DNA of 64,000 nt, from the NCBI RefSeq assembly GCF_028617075.1, contig NZ_JAQKGV010000006.1, positions 1 to 64,000 on the forward strand, written 5' to 3'. A model generated the notes under the pieces. That model was not told where the DNA came from. It worked only from the letters and a program-made list of their open reading frames with translations, and ran no database searches. A program made the position numbers and the translations under genes. Below are positions 31,742 to 40,138 of this stretch, in pieces (position 1 is the first letter of the stretch; the number at the start of each line of letters is the position of its first letter). The DNA comes from Rubrobacter calidifluminis (GTDB taxonomy: Bacteria > Actinomycetota > Rubrobacteria > Rubrobacterales > Rubrobacteraceae).

Positions 31742-31951
31742 GTGCGCAGTGACATCCTCGCGAGCAGGCGGGCGCTTGCGATAAAGAAGATCGAGGCGGC
31801 TCTCGACCTTTCGCCGCCGCCTGGCATCCGGGATCCCAACCTGAAGATGCTCTACGTGCTTGAGGCCACCGCCGAGAAGCTTCAGAAGAAGCCGAACCGC
31901 GGGGCTTCGAGCGAGAAGCGGACCGGAGGGAGAAAGCGTGGCGACTCTTAG
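31742..31951 (+). CDS. Small phage protein after capsid
   Basis: 69 residues, GTG start with GGAGGTGAT. Helical, basic C-terminus (SEKRTGGRKRGDS). Overlaps the next gene. Unknown; sometimes such proteins are head-associated. Confidence 0.5.
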   Translation: MRSDILASRRALAIKKIEAALDLSPPPGIRDPNLKMLYVLEATAEKLQKKPNRGASSEKRTGGRKRGDS

Positions 31952-32222
31952 CTACAGGCGCCGCAAGAGGCTCCCGAAGAACAAGGACAACTTCGTCTTT
32001 CCCGAGAAGGCTCCCGACCCCGGCTCGTATCCGATCCCGGACATCGAGCATGCGCGCAACGCACTGGCCCGAGTTGCCCAGCACGGCAGCCCGCAGGAGC
32101 AGGCCGAGGTGAAGCGCGTCGTCTACCGGAAGTATCCGGAACTGGACCCGAAGAAGAAGCAGAAAGCGCAGGCGAAGCGGGCCGCCAGAAGACGGCTGAT
32201 GCGAAACCGAAAGGGCTCATGA
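31938..32222 (+). CDS. Small basic phage protein
   Basis: 94 residues from GTG 31938. The segment SYPIPDIEHARNALARVAQH, followed by VKRVVYRKYPEL, is a widespread phage motif (I recall it under DUF6582, not checked). Very basic ends. May bind DNA or capsid. Confidence 0.55.
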   Translation: MATLSYRRRKRLPKNKDNFVFPEKAPDPGSYPIPDIEHARNALARVAQHGSPQEQAEVKRVVYRKYPELDPKKKQKAQAKRAARRRLMRNRKGS

Positions 32223-32560
32223 GCTACATGAACTTAAGTGCGTCGGATATCCGCGAGGTGATGCCGCCGGCGAGCCGGGGTGCCGACGATGCTTTGCTTC
32301 AGCAGTTTCTCGACGAGTACCAGCAGTGGCTCGACCGCGAGCTCGGAGGTCTGCCCGACTCCGACATCGTGCTGCGCGGTATCCTGCGTGACCTCACAGC
32401 AGCGCGCGCGGCGCGCAAGATAGCAACCAACCCGCAAGAGCTTGGTATGGCCGAGTCGCTCTACAAAGATGCGATGGGGCGTCTTGAGACGTATTCTTCT
32501 GCTGCCTCAGGCCACGACTACGGCTCACCCGCCGTCTTCTTCGCGGAGGCTCCCTGGTGA
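32219..32560 (+). CDS. Head-tail connector protein
   Basis: 113 residues, helical (SRGADDALLQQFLDEYQQWL, GILRDLTAARAARKIA), size and position of a gp6/gp15-type adaptor that docks under the portal. No diagnostic motif. Confidence 0.55.
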   Translation: MSYMNLSASDIREVMPPASRGADDALLQQFLDEYQQWLDRELGGLPDSDIVLRGILRDLTAARAARKIATNPQELGMAESLYKDAMGRLETYSSAASGHDYGSPAVFFAEAPW

Positions 32561-32994
32561 GCGGGGTCAACCTCACCTTCAGCGTGCGCGGAGCAGGCGA
32601 TGCCGATCTTGCCGGCTCGCTCGTCCGCGCCAACGAGCGGGTTGCGCAGGCAGGTCTTGCGGCCGCCCGCGCCTCGCTCGCGCCGCACACCAGAACCGGC
32701 GAGACGATGCGCTCGCTCAACGCGCGCATCATGGGCCCGGACGGCGTCGAGTTCTACGACCGGGCGCCGCAGGCGCTCTTCCTCGAGGAGGGCACGCGCC
32801 CGCACGAGATCGTCCCGCGCCGGGCCCGCGCTCTGCGCTGGTACGGACCGGATGGCGCGCCGATCTTCGCCCGGCGCGTCTCGCATCCGGGCACTGCGGC
32901 CACGTACTGGCTCTCGCGCGCGCTCGAAGCCGAGGCGGATACGTTCGAGCGAATCTACGCCGGGGAGGTAGAGGGGGAGTGGTCGCGTGGCTGA
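32557..32994 (+). CDS. HK97 gp10-like head-closure/tail-completion protein
   Basis: 145 residues. FLEEGTRPHEIVPRRARAL and IFARRVSHPGT are characteristic of HK97 gp10-like proteins. Overlaps the preceding stop (GTGA) and the next gene's start. Confidence 0.75.
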   Translation: MSGVNLTFSVRGAGDADLAGSLVRANERVAQAGLAAARASLAPHTRTGETMRSLNARIMGPDGVEFYDRAPQALFLEEGTRPHEIVPRRARALRWYGPDGAPIFARRVSHPGTAATYWLSRALEAEADTFERIYAGEVEGEWSRG

Positions 32995-33451
32995 GGCAGC
33001 TCGCATCGAGCAGATCGAGGCGGTCATAAACACGCTCATCTCGCGCAGCGAGGGCGAGCCGCTACCGGGCGCCACAGACCCCGTCGTCTATCGCGACGTG
33101 CTCGATGTGGAGGTGGAGCCGCAGCAGTATCCGGCGTCCACGCTGCTCTTCAGCTACCCATCGCAGTCGGATCTCGCGACCGGAGGTATCACGCAGAACA
33201 CGTGGCGCTGGATCCAGCGCTCCTACTTCGACTTCACCGACCCCGCGACCGCGCAGCAGGAGATGAAGCGTCTCATCCCGGCGCTCCTCTCCGCGCTGCG
33301 CCACGCATCCCCAGACGATCTGCTGCTCGCCGACGGTACGCAGATAGAGCTCGTCGTGGAGGACGCCGGAGCGCCGGATCGCGCCGAAGTCGGTGAGTCG
33401 AGCGTGCTCGTGAAGAGCCTGTACATCACCGCCCAGACGGAGGAGGAGTAA
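32987..33451 (+). CDS. Tail terminator-like protein
   Basis: 154 residues. The layout HALF-length alpha/beta with VINTLISRSEGEP, TWRWIQRSYFDFTDPATAQQ and LIPALLSALR fits tail-terminator/neck proteins (gpU/gp17-like). By position between gp10-like and tail tube genes. Confidence 0.6.
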   Translation: MAEAARIEQIEAVINTLISRSEGEPLPGATDPVVYRDVLDVEVEPQQYPASTLLFSYPSQSDLATGGITQNTWRWIQRSYFDFTDPATAQQEMKRLIPALLSALRHASPDDLLLADGTQIELVVEDAGAPDRAEVGESSVLVKSLYITAQTEEE

Positions 33452-33454
33452 GCA

Positions 33455-34444
33455 GTGTCAAGAGCAGATCAGATATGGATCGCGAAGCAGAGCGATCTCA
33501 GGAGTGCGGCCACTACCGCCGCGTACTCACCGCCCGTGAACAGTGTCTCGAAGGAGTTCGACCGCGAGACGCTCAATGATGCCGAGACGCTCGGGACGCG
33601 TGCGCCGGGACCGATCGAGTATGGCGGCCGGATCTACAAGCCGCAGATCGAAGCGTCCCTCAGGCCCGCCTCGGTCGGGCTCATCTTCTCGTCGTTCTTC
33701 GGGCCGCCGACGAGCACGCAGCCCGACGCGTCGGGCGCGCCGACGGTCTACCAGCATGTCTGGGATCTCGCGCAGCTGCAGAACCCAACGCCGATCACGC
33801 TGTGGACCAAAAACGCCGACACTTCGCCGGTCATACGTGACCAGTACGTAGGAGGACTGGGAAACGAGCTCGAGCTCAGCGTCGAGGCGAACGCATTCTG
33901 GAAGTACACCGCCGGATACTTCTTCCGCGATCTCGTCGCCGACCCCACCGAGCCGACACAGGCGAAGGACACCTCGAAGAAGTTCCCGTTTACGCATGTT
34001 ACGGTCGAGTTCGGCCCGGCCGGCGGCTCATACTCTTCGCTTCCGGCGTCGAACTTCACGCTGACTTACAACAACAACCTCTCGGATGACGACTTCATAC
34101 TTGGAAGCGAGCTGGTCGATTCGATCGCGCTCGGGGATATCGAGCCGGAGCTGAAGTTCACGGCCAGAAGCGACATCCCCGGTCACTACCGCCGGGCGCT
34201 GGCCGACGAGCCGCAGTCGATGCAGCTTCGTATCACGGCTACCGGCCCGACGATCGAGAGCACATACGCGTACTCGCTTCAGATCGAGCTTCACAGCCTC
34301 CAGACGGTGGAGGCTCCGGTCTCGATCGACGGCTCGGAGACGCTGAAAGATATCGAGGTGACCGCGCACCCGGCGCTCGACGAGACGACCGGCCGCTTCA
34401 TCACGATCACTCTCACGAACACCGAAGACGGAACGGAGTACTAG
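33455..34444 (+). CDS. Major tail (tube) protein
   Basis: 329 residues. Features of long-tail tube proteins: LGNELELSVEANAFWKYTAG, TLTYNNNLSDDDFILGS, and a beta-rich C-terminus FITITLTNTEDGTEY. The size suggests an extra domain on the tube subunit. GTG start 3 nt after the preceding stop. Confidence 0.8.
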   Translation: MSRADQIWIAKQSDLRSAATTAAYSPPVNSVSKEFDRETLNDAETLGTRAPGPIEYGGRIYKPQIEASLRPASVGLIFSSFFGPPTSTQPDASGAPTVYQHVWDLAQLQNPTPITLWTKNADTSPVIRDQYVGGLGNELELSVEANAFWKYTAGYFFRDLVADPTEPTQAKDTSKKFPFTHVTVEFGPAGGSYSSLPASNFTLTYNNNLSDDDFILGSELVDSIALGDIEPELKFTARSDIPGHYRRALADEPQSMQLRITATGPTIESTYAYSLQIELHSLQTVEAPVSIDGSETLKDIEVTAHPALDETTGRFITITLTNTEDGTEY

Positions 34445-34447
34445 AAG

Positions 34448-34855
34448 TTGGGTTTCTTCGTCGACCGCAAGGAGACGTTTCCCGTCACTATCCACTCGCC
34501 TTCGGGCGAGGAGGCGACCGTGGAGCTCAGGAAGCTCACCGCCGGGGACATGGCCGATCGCCAGAGCCGCATGTTTAAGGTGGACGTGAGCATAGACCAG
34601 AAGACCGGAAAGCCGCGCGAGAACACCGAGGTGGACGTCGGCGGAGCGCGGCTGTTCACGATCTACCGCTCGATCGTCTCCTGGTCGCTCGGGAGGGATG
34701 TGAGCTACGAAGCGGTGAAGGATCTCGACTCTACGGTCGCGGATCAGATCTACGACGAGATCCGCCGGCTCAACCCCGCCATCTCGCGCGAGGAGTTCGA
34801 CCTCGCGCCGCAGGGCGAAGAGGAGGAGGACCCTACGGCGTCGCGGGCCCGGTGA
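34448..34855 (+). CDS. Tail assembly chaperone (G-like)
   Basis: 135 residues from TTG. FPVTIHSPSGEEATVELRKL and RLNPAISREEFDLAPQ fit gpG-type chaperones that coat the tape measure. A G/GT programmed frameshift is common here; the downstream gene is in the -1 frame, but I see no standard slippery heptamer at the overlap. Confidence 0.6.
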   Translation: MGFFVDRKETFPVTIHSPSGEEATVELRKLTAGDMADRQSRMFKVDVSIDQKTGKPRENTEVDVGGARLFTIYRSIVSWSLGRDVSYEAVKDLDSTVADQIYDEIRRLNPAISREEFDLAPQGEEEEDPTASRAR

Positions 34856-35130
34856 CGAGCGAGACGCGCCGCCGGGAGGAGCTCGAGCGGCAGGCAAAAG
34901 CCTGGGTCAACGGCGCCACGGAGTACTTCGAGGACTTCGAGGCGGGGGATCCCGCCTACGAGCGGCCGATGCGCTCTCTGGTGGAGTACATGGACTTCCG
35001 CCGCTTCGGCGTGCTGCCGCGCGCCGGCGGACTCAGGGATCAGTATCCCGAGACGCTAGAGGACTGGCGCATCATCTACCAGATAGAAGCAGAAAAGCAG
35101 AGAAAAGACGCCGAGAAGGAGAAACACTAG
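34852..35130 (+). CDS. Second tail assembly chaperone (T-like)
   Basis: 92 residues, GTG overlapping the stop of the first chaperone by 4 nt. Contains WVNGATEYFEDFEAGDP and SLVEYMDFRRFGVLPRAGGL. Position directly before the tape measure is the main support. May be made separately or as a frameshift extension. Confidence 0.55.
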   Translation: MTSETRRREELERQAKAWVNGATEYFEDFEAGDPAYERPMRSLVEYMDFRRFGVLPRAGGLRDQYPETLEDWRIIYQIEAEKQRKDAEKEKH

Positions 35131-37749
35131 GTGGCATCGGAGCGATATCTGCGCTTCATCGTGGCCGTGAAGAGCCAGCTCGCGGAGGTGAGCCGTGAGC
35201 TCTCCGCGGTGCGGCGCGAGGCGAGGCGCACGGATGCCGAGCGCGTAGATATCCCGGTAGAGGTGAGAGGTGCGGCTCAGGCCACCGGTGAGCTCGCCGC
35301 ACTCCACGAAGAGATGCGCTCCGTCTCAGGCGACGATGTCGTGATCCCGGTCGAAGTGCGCGGCGCGGCTCGAGCCGCAGGTGAGCTGGCTGCGCTCAAG
35401 GCCGAGACCGCAGGGCTCGGTGGGGCCGCGGCCGAAGGACGGCGTGGCATCGGACTCCTCGGCATCGCGATCGCCGGTCTCATCGCCATACTCTCCCCGC
35501 TCGCCGCCGGCGGCGTCGTGGTCGGTGCGGCAGGGGCGGGCGTGATCGGCGGCTTCGGGCTCATGGCGCTTGCCGCGATGGCGCTCGCGAAAGAGATGAA
35601 GAAGAACACGGAGGCGGCGCGCATTTTCGGATCGAGCCTCGAGCGACTTCAGAACACCTTCGCGCGCGCATTCTCGACCTCCGGCGCGACCCGAAACCTC
35701 GCGCTTCTCGCCGCAGACGTCTTCGACCTCGCCCGGCGCGCCATACCCGCGCTCGCCGATGCCGCAGCGAGAACCGGAGCGGCGCTGCGCTCGATGTTCG
35801 CGCGGCTCTCGCGGGAGCTCACCGCACCGGCTCAGCTCAGGAGCTACCGCGAGATACTCGGCGCGCTACCATCTCTCACCGCGCAGGCAGCCTCGGCTTT
35901 AGGCCGCTTCGCCGGCGCGCTTGCCAACGTCTTCGCGATCTCGATGCCGCTCGCGCGGCGCTTCGTCTCCTACCTCGACGAACTCGCGCTGCGCTTCCTG
36001 CGCTTCACACAGTCGGCGCGCGGCAGAAACGAGATCCGCAACTGGCTCGAGCAGGCTGTGCCGGCGGCCCGTGGTCTCGCCGCAGCGATAGCCGGCCTCG
36101 CCCGCGGGCTGGCGCAGCTCGGCGGTGGTGCAGCCGCCACGTTCGTCGAGCAGCTCGGCATAGCTCTCGGAAATCTAGGAACCGCGCTGCCTTCGCTCTC
36201 GCCGCTGCTGCGCGCTATCAATCTGCTACTGCGCACGTTCAACGCCATGCCGGCGCCGGTCCGAAACGTGATCGTGCAGATCATCGCGCTCAACCTCGCG
36301 CTCAGAGCGCTCGGGCTCGGCGGCACGCTCACAGCTGTACGCGCGCTCCTTCGACTTCGCGCGAGCGCTGCTGCGGCGGGTGGCGTGATGGCGCTTTTGC
36401 GTTTGCGTATCGCTCCACTCGCCGGAGCCTTCATGCGCGTGGCTGGGCCCGCGGGTCGCTTCGCCCTCGTCCTCTTCCGGCTCATCAGGACCGGGACGCT
36501 TTTGCGCGTGGCTATGTCTCTCGCCGCAGCCGCCATCGGGCTCGTCTCCGCGCCGGTTGCGATCGCGATCGGGGCGATCGCCGGCTTGGTGGCGGTCGGC
36601 TACCTCGTCTACAGAAACTGGAGCCGGATCGGCCCGATGCTCACCCGGATCTGGCGGAACATACGCGCCCGGGCCGTCGCGATCTTCGGCGGAATCAGGG
36701 CTTTCTTCGGCCGCGTTTGGGCCGGGGTGCGGGCCGTGACTGCTGCGGCCTGGCGCGTGATCCGCGTCGTGCTCATCACCGCACTCGGGCTGATCATACT
36801 CGCGATCAGATCCCGCCTCGGTCGCTCACGTCAGATAGTCGCGGCTACCTGGTCCGCTATTCGCGCCGTGACATCGCGTGCTTGGTCTGCCATCCACGCT
36901 GTGCTCGCGCGGATTCTCGGCACGTTCGGCCCGATCGCCCGTCGGGCTCTCGCCGCAGTTCGTGCCGTGGTCGTCGCCGGATGGAACTTCATCCGCTCGA
37001 GGACAATCGCCGTCTGGAACGCTATCCACGCGGTGATGGTCGCCGTCTGGTCGCGGATTCGCGCGGTCATCTTCGCGGGGGTGGCGGTGGCATCGCGCTT
37101 CGTCGCGGCCGGATGGGCCAGGGTTCACGCTATCACGGCGGCCGCCTTCGGAGCCGTGAGCAGGGTAGTGGCGGCGGCGATGGGGCGGCTTCGGGCGGTG
37201 GTCGCCGCCGGGATCTCAGCCGTGGTACGCTTCTTCGCATCTCTGTCCTCGCGCGTGGTCGGCGTGCTCTCAGGTCTCGCCTCGCGGCTCTACGCACTCG
37301 GGCGTGCCGCGGTCGCCGGTCTGATCCGCGGCATCCTCTCGATGGCCGGCGCGGTCGGATCTGCGGTCGGCAACCTGCTGCGCCGGGCGTACGAGGCCGG
37401 GCGGCGTGCGATTCAGGCTCACTCGCCGTCCCGCCTCTTCATGCAGCTCGGCGACTACACCGGTCTCGGATATATCGCCGGCGTGAGACGGCAGATCTCT
37501 GAGGTGAGACGCGCCTCGCGGGAGCTGGCGCTCGCGATGGTGCCGGATACGCCGGCTGTGCGCGTGCCGCAGCTCGCCGGGGTGAGAGGAGCGCGCGCAC
37601 GTGGCGACTCCGGTGTGCTCACCACGCGCGTCGAGTCGGTGAGCCGGATCGTGGTCGAGTTCCGCGGGCCCGGCGCCGAGCGTTTCGATGCTGACCAAAT
37701 GGCGAGCCTGCTCGCAGACAGGCTGCGCGCGAGAAGGAGGCGCGGCTAG
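35131..37749 (+). CDS. Tape measure protein
   Basis: 872 residues, the longest prophage gene. Coiled N-terminus, hydrophobic helices (residues about 105-155 and several in the middle), and an array of 11-residue Trp repeats around residues 530-680 (WSAIRAVTSRAW, WNAIHAVMVAVW). C-terminal HSPSRLFMQLGDYTGLGYIAG is a hallmark of tape measures. At about 1.5 angstrom per residue it would set a tail near 130 nm (rule of thumb). Confidence 0.9.
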   Translation: MASERYLRFIVAVKSQLAEVSRELSAVRREARRTDAERVDIPVEVRGAAQATGELAALHEEMRSVSGDDVVIPVEVRGAARAAGELAALKAETAGLGGAAAEGRRGIGLLGIAIAGLIAILSPLAAGGVVVGAAGAGVIGGFGLMALAAMALAKEMKKNTEAARIFGSSLERLQNTFARAFSTSGATRNLALLAADVFDLARRAIPALADAAARTGAALRSMFARLSRELTAPAQLRSYREILGALPSLTAQAASALGRFAGALANVFAISMPLARRFVSYLDELALRFLRFTQSARGRNEIRNWLEQAVPAARGLAAAIAGLARGLAQLGGGAAATFVEQLGIALGNLGTALPSLSPLLRAINLLLRTFNAMPAPVRNVIVQIIALNLALRALGLGGTLTAVRALLRLRASAAAAGGVMALLRLRIAPLAGAFMRVAGPAGRFALVLFRLIRTGTLLRVAMSLAAAAIGLVSAPVAIAIGAIAGLVAVGYLVYRNWSRIGPMLTRIWRNIRARAVAIFGGIRAFFGRVWAGVRAVTAAAWRVIRVVLITALGLIILAIRSRLGRSRQIVAATWSAIRAVTSRAWSAIHAVLARILGTFGPIARRALAAVRAVVVAGWNFIRSRTIAVWNAIHAVMVAVWSRIRAVIFAGVAVASRFVAAGWARVHAITAAAFGAVSRVVAAAMGRLRAVVAAGISAVVRFFASLSSRVVGVLSGLASRLYALGRAAVAGLIRGILSMAGAVGSAVGNLLRRAYEAGRRAIQAHSPSRLFMQLGDYTGLGYIAGVRRQISEVRRASRELALAMVPDTPAVRVPQLAGVRGARARGDSGVLTTRVESVSRIVVEFRGPGAERFDADQMASLLADRLRARRRRG

Positions 37750-38139
37750 ATGGCCACACCGGAACTTCGTCGAGCCTCGGACGGATATCTCATCTCGGAC
37801 CGCTGCGTCTCCTGGGAGAGATGGCAGTCCTCGTACCGCAAGGCGAGCGTGGATCTGCTCTCGGGCGATACACACATCGAGACCGTCGGCGGCAGAAGCT
37901 ACCGCGGCACCGCCACGTTTCGCTTCGACTCCACCACGCCTACCTCCTCGCTCGCGAACCAGGATATCCTCGATGACTGCGCCTACTCGGTGACGCTCCT
38001 CACCTTCCGCGATCTCCGCGGCGATACGTACGAGGTGGAGATCGAGGGCGCACTCGAGATCACGCCGGTCGAGAACAGCCGGGTGCGGGAGGTAAACCTT
38101 GTGAAGTTGACGTTCGTGCGGGGACGGAAGATCGGATGA
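37750..38139 (+). CDS. Distal tail-region protein
   Basis: 129 residues, beta-rich: TATFRFDSTTPTSSLANQDI, RDLRGDTYEVEIEGALEI, REVNLVKLTFVRGRKIG. Position after the tape measure suggests a tail-tip component. Family not recognised. Confidence 0.55.
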   Translation: MATPELRRASDGYLISDRCVSWERWQSSYRKASVDLLSGDTHIETVGGRSYRGTATFRFDSTTPTSSLANQDILDDCAYSVTLLTFRDLRGDTYEVEIEGALEITPVENSRVREVNLVKLTFVRGRKIG

Positions 38140-39113
38140 AGCCGCTCTCCAGCGCGCTCCTGAAGAAGATCGACGACCTCAGGAAGACCTGGGGCAACGA
38201 CGCCGCGCCGGCTTGGGTGCTCGAACTCTACCGGGATCGCGAGAAGATGCTCGGGATCGTAGACGCGGCGCGCATCACCGGTGGTGGCGTCGAATCGAAT
38301 ATAGACGTGAACCCGACCGTGGCCCAGGATTCGGACGGACACTACGAAGTGCTCTTCGAGCGTGGCGGCCAGATCTACCGCATGGCGTCTTCCGCCACGA
38401 ACGACCCCGAGATCACGTGGAATGCCCCGGCCGCACTCTTCGCCGGGCTGAATCCGGATATCGATTACGACGGCTCGTTCTCCACCACGGGCGACTTCAC
38501 CAGTGCCGATCTTCTCTGCGTCTACGAGAACCCGGCCGGCACGCTCCTCTTCCGGCGCAGAACCGGCTCTACATGGTCCGCGCCGGTCACGATAGGCTCG
38601 GGTAGTGCTGCGTCCATCGTGCGGGCGTGGGCGGATCCGCCGGAGGTCGGGACGAACGACGACGGCATAGTCGTCGTCTACACTCGCTCCGGCCAGCTCT
38701 GCTACCGGCAGTCGTTCGATGGCGGCTCGAGCTGGAGCACGGAGGTGGCGCTCGATCTCCCGCCGGGCGGCACGAAGCGAGATCCGCATGTCTTCCGGCT
38801 CGCCGACTACACGCTCGGCGTCGTCTACGCATACGACAACGGGATCACGAGCGATATCTACATGCTGAAAACCACCCGCCACTACGTCTACATCGCATCT
38901 CCCGACGAGACCGTGCCGGCTGGCGTCTCGAACTTCCGTCAGTTCGAGTTCGTGCTGTTCGAGCTCTCCGCGCAGGATGAGACCGTGCCGGCGTCCGTCG
39001 GTGCGTTCCGGCAGGCAGAGTTTCCGGATGCTCCGCAGGGCGCACCCGGCGAGACGGTCCAGGTCAGCGTCGGCGGGTTCCGCCAGGTCGAGTATACGGG
39101 AGTGAATCCATGA
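38136..39113 (+). CDS. Tail protein with BNR/Asp-box and C-terminal triple repeat
   Basis: 325 residues. SFDGGSSWSTEVAL is an Asp-box (SxDxGxxW) as in beta-propeller proteins, with neighbouring strands HYEVLFERGGQIYRMASSA and LLFRRRTGSTWSAPVTIG as related blades. The C-terminus carries three repeats: ETVPAGVSNFRQFEF, ETVPASVGAFRQAEF, ETVQVSVGGFRQVEY. Probably receptor- or glycan-binding at the tail tip (inference). Confidence 0.6.
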   Translation: MKPLSSALLKKIDDLRKTWGNDAAPAWVLELYRDREKMLGIVDAARITGGGVESNIDVNPTVAQDSDGHYEVLFERGGQIYRMASSATNDPEITWNAPAALFAGLNPDIDYDGSFSTTGDFTSADLLCVYENPAGTLLFRRRTGSTWSAPVTIGSGSAASIVRAWADPPEVGTNDDGIVVVYTRSGQLCYRQSFDGGSSWSTEVALDLPPGGTKRDPHVFRLADYTLGVVYAYDNGITSDIYMLKTTRHYVYIASPDETVPAGVSNFRQFEFVLFELSAQDETVPASVGAFRQAEFPDAPQGAPGETVQVSVGGFRQVEYTGVNP

Positions 39114-40135
39114 AAAACTACGAGATATGGACTCCGCCGCGCGCGTCAGTGAGGCTCCACAACCACTTCCACGTCGAGCTGATAGACGCGAAAAGCCGTG
39201 CGGTCGTTCGCGAGGCAGAGGCGTACAACGTGGTCACGAACGAGGGACGCAAGGCGCTCGCCGGGAACGGCACTCTATCCTCATCGGCGATGAACTTCAT
39301 GGGCGGCTGCGTGGTCGGGTCTGGCACGAGCACGCCGGCTCCAACGGATACGACGCTCGCGCAGCAGCGCTCATACGCCGAGACGGCCACGAGTGCGCAG
39401 GTCGAGAGCTATACGCAGTACATGGCCGACGAGGCGAATCAGGTGTGGTGGATGCGGCGGAAATACCAGTTCTCCGAGACCGTCGCAAACTACACGCTCG
39501 GAGAGGTCGGACTCTATAACGCCTACAACCCAAACGGCCAGAGCGCCAACAACCCCAGCCCGTATACCGTCTATACCCGCGCGCTCTTCCGCGACGCGAA
39601 CGGCAACCCGATCACGGTCACGAAAACGGGGAGCCAGATCATGACGATCACCGCGACCGTATACCTCACACGCGGCACCGCGGATACGAACATGGTGCTG
39701 CTCGACAAGTGGTTCACCAACCAGGTCAAGGGTACGTCGAACCAGTATGTGGGTGTCCGTCTTGGGAATGGCACCGCCACCCCAAGCCGCTCGGACACCA
39801 CGCTCTCCGGCACCGAGGTGGCGGCGAAGTACGGTAGCTACGGCGCGAGTTTCACGATCAACCGGCAGTGGTGGGACGGAACGGCGTGGACCACTACGCG
39901 CCCGACCGGCAAAGACTACGTCACGAGCTACTCGGTGGACTGGGACCTCGCGGAGTGCAACGTGACGTTCTCCGAGCTGTTCTGGTATCAGATGGGTGGC
40001 TACGGCAGCTCTAATGCGACGACCGATAATGTGCTTCTTCACATGGTCTTCCCGTGTGGCAACGTGACGCAGAGCAGTTACACCAAGACCAACCAGGTGA
40101 AGCTCAGGCAGTACTTCGAGCTGGTGTGGGGCTGA
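39110..40135 (+). CDS. Tail protein with internally duplicated domain
   Basis: 341 residues. Two halves share the motif G.GT.TP...DTTL (VGSGTSTPAPTDTTLAQQ and RLGNGTATPSRSDTTLSG), each followed by beta-rich sequence rich in Tyr, Trp and Thr. Motif is common in phage tail/appendage proteins. ATGA overlap with the previous gene. Confidence 0.6.
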   Translation: MKNYEIWTPPRASVRLHNHFHVELIDAKSRAVVREAEAYNVVTNEGRKALAGNGTLSSSAMNFMGGCVVGSGTSTPAPTDTTLAQQRSYAETATSAQVESYTQYMADEANQVWWMRRKYQFSETVANYTLGEVGLYNAYNPNGQSANNPSPYTVYTRALFRDANGNPITVTKTGSQIMTITATVYLTRGTADTNMVLLDKWFTNQVKGTSNQYVGVRLGNGTATPSRSDTTLSGTEVAAKYGSYGASFTINRQWWDGTAWTTTRPTGKDYVTSYSVDWDLAECNVTFSELFWYQMGGYGSSNATTDNVLLHMVFPCGNVTQSSYTKTNQVKLRQYFELVWG

Positions 40136-40138
40136 GTC

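Noticed and set aside
34838-34860. Programmed -1 frameshift joining the two tail chaperone genes
   Set aside because: The frames are arranged for it, but I find no X XXY YYZ heptamer in the right phase at the overlap; the GTG overlap explains the second gene.
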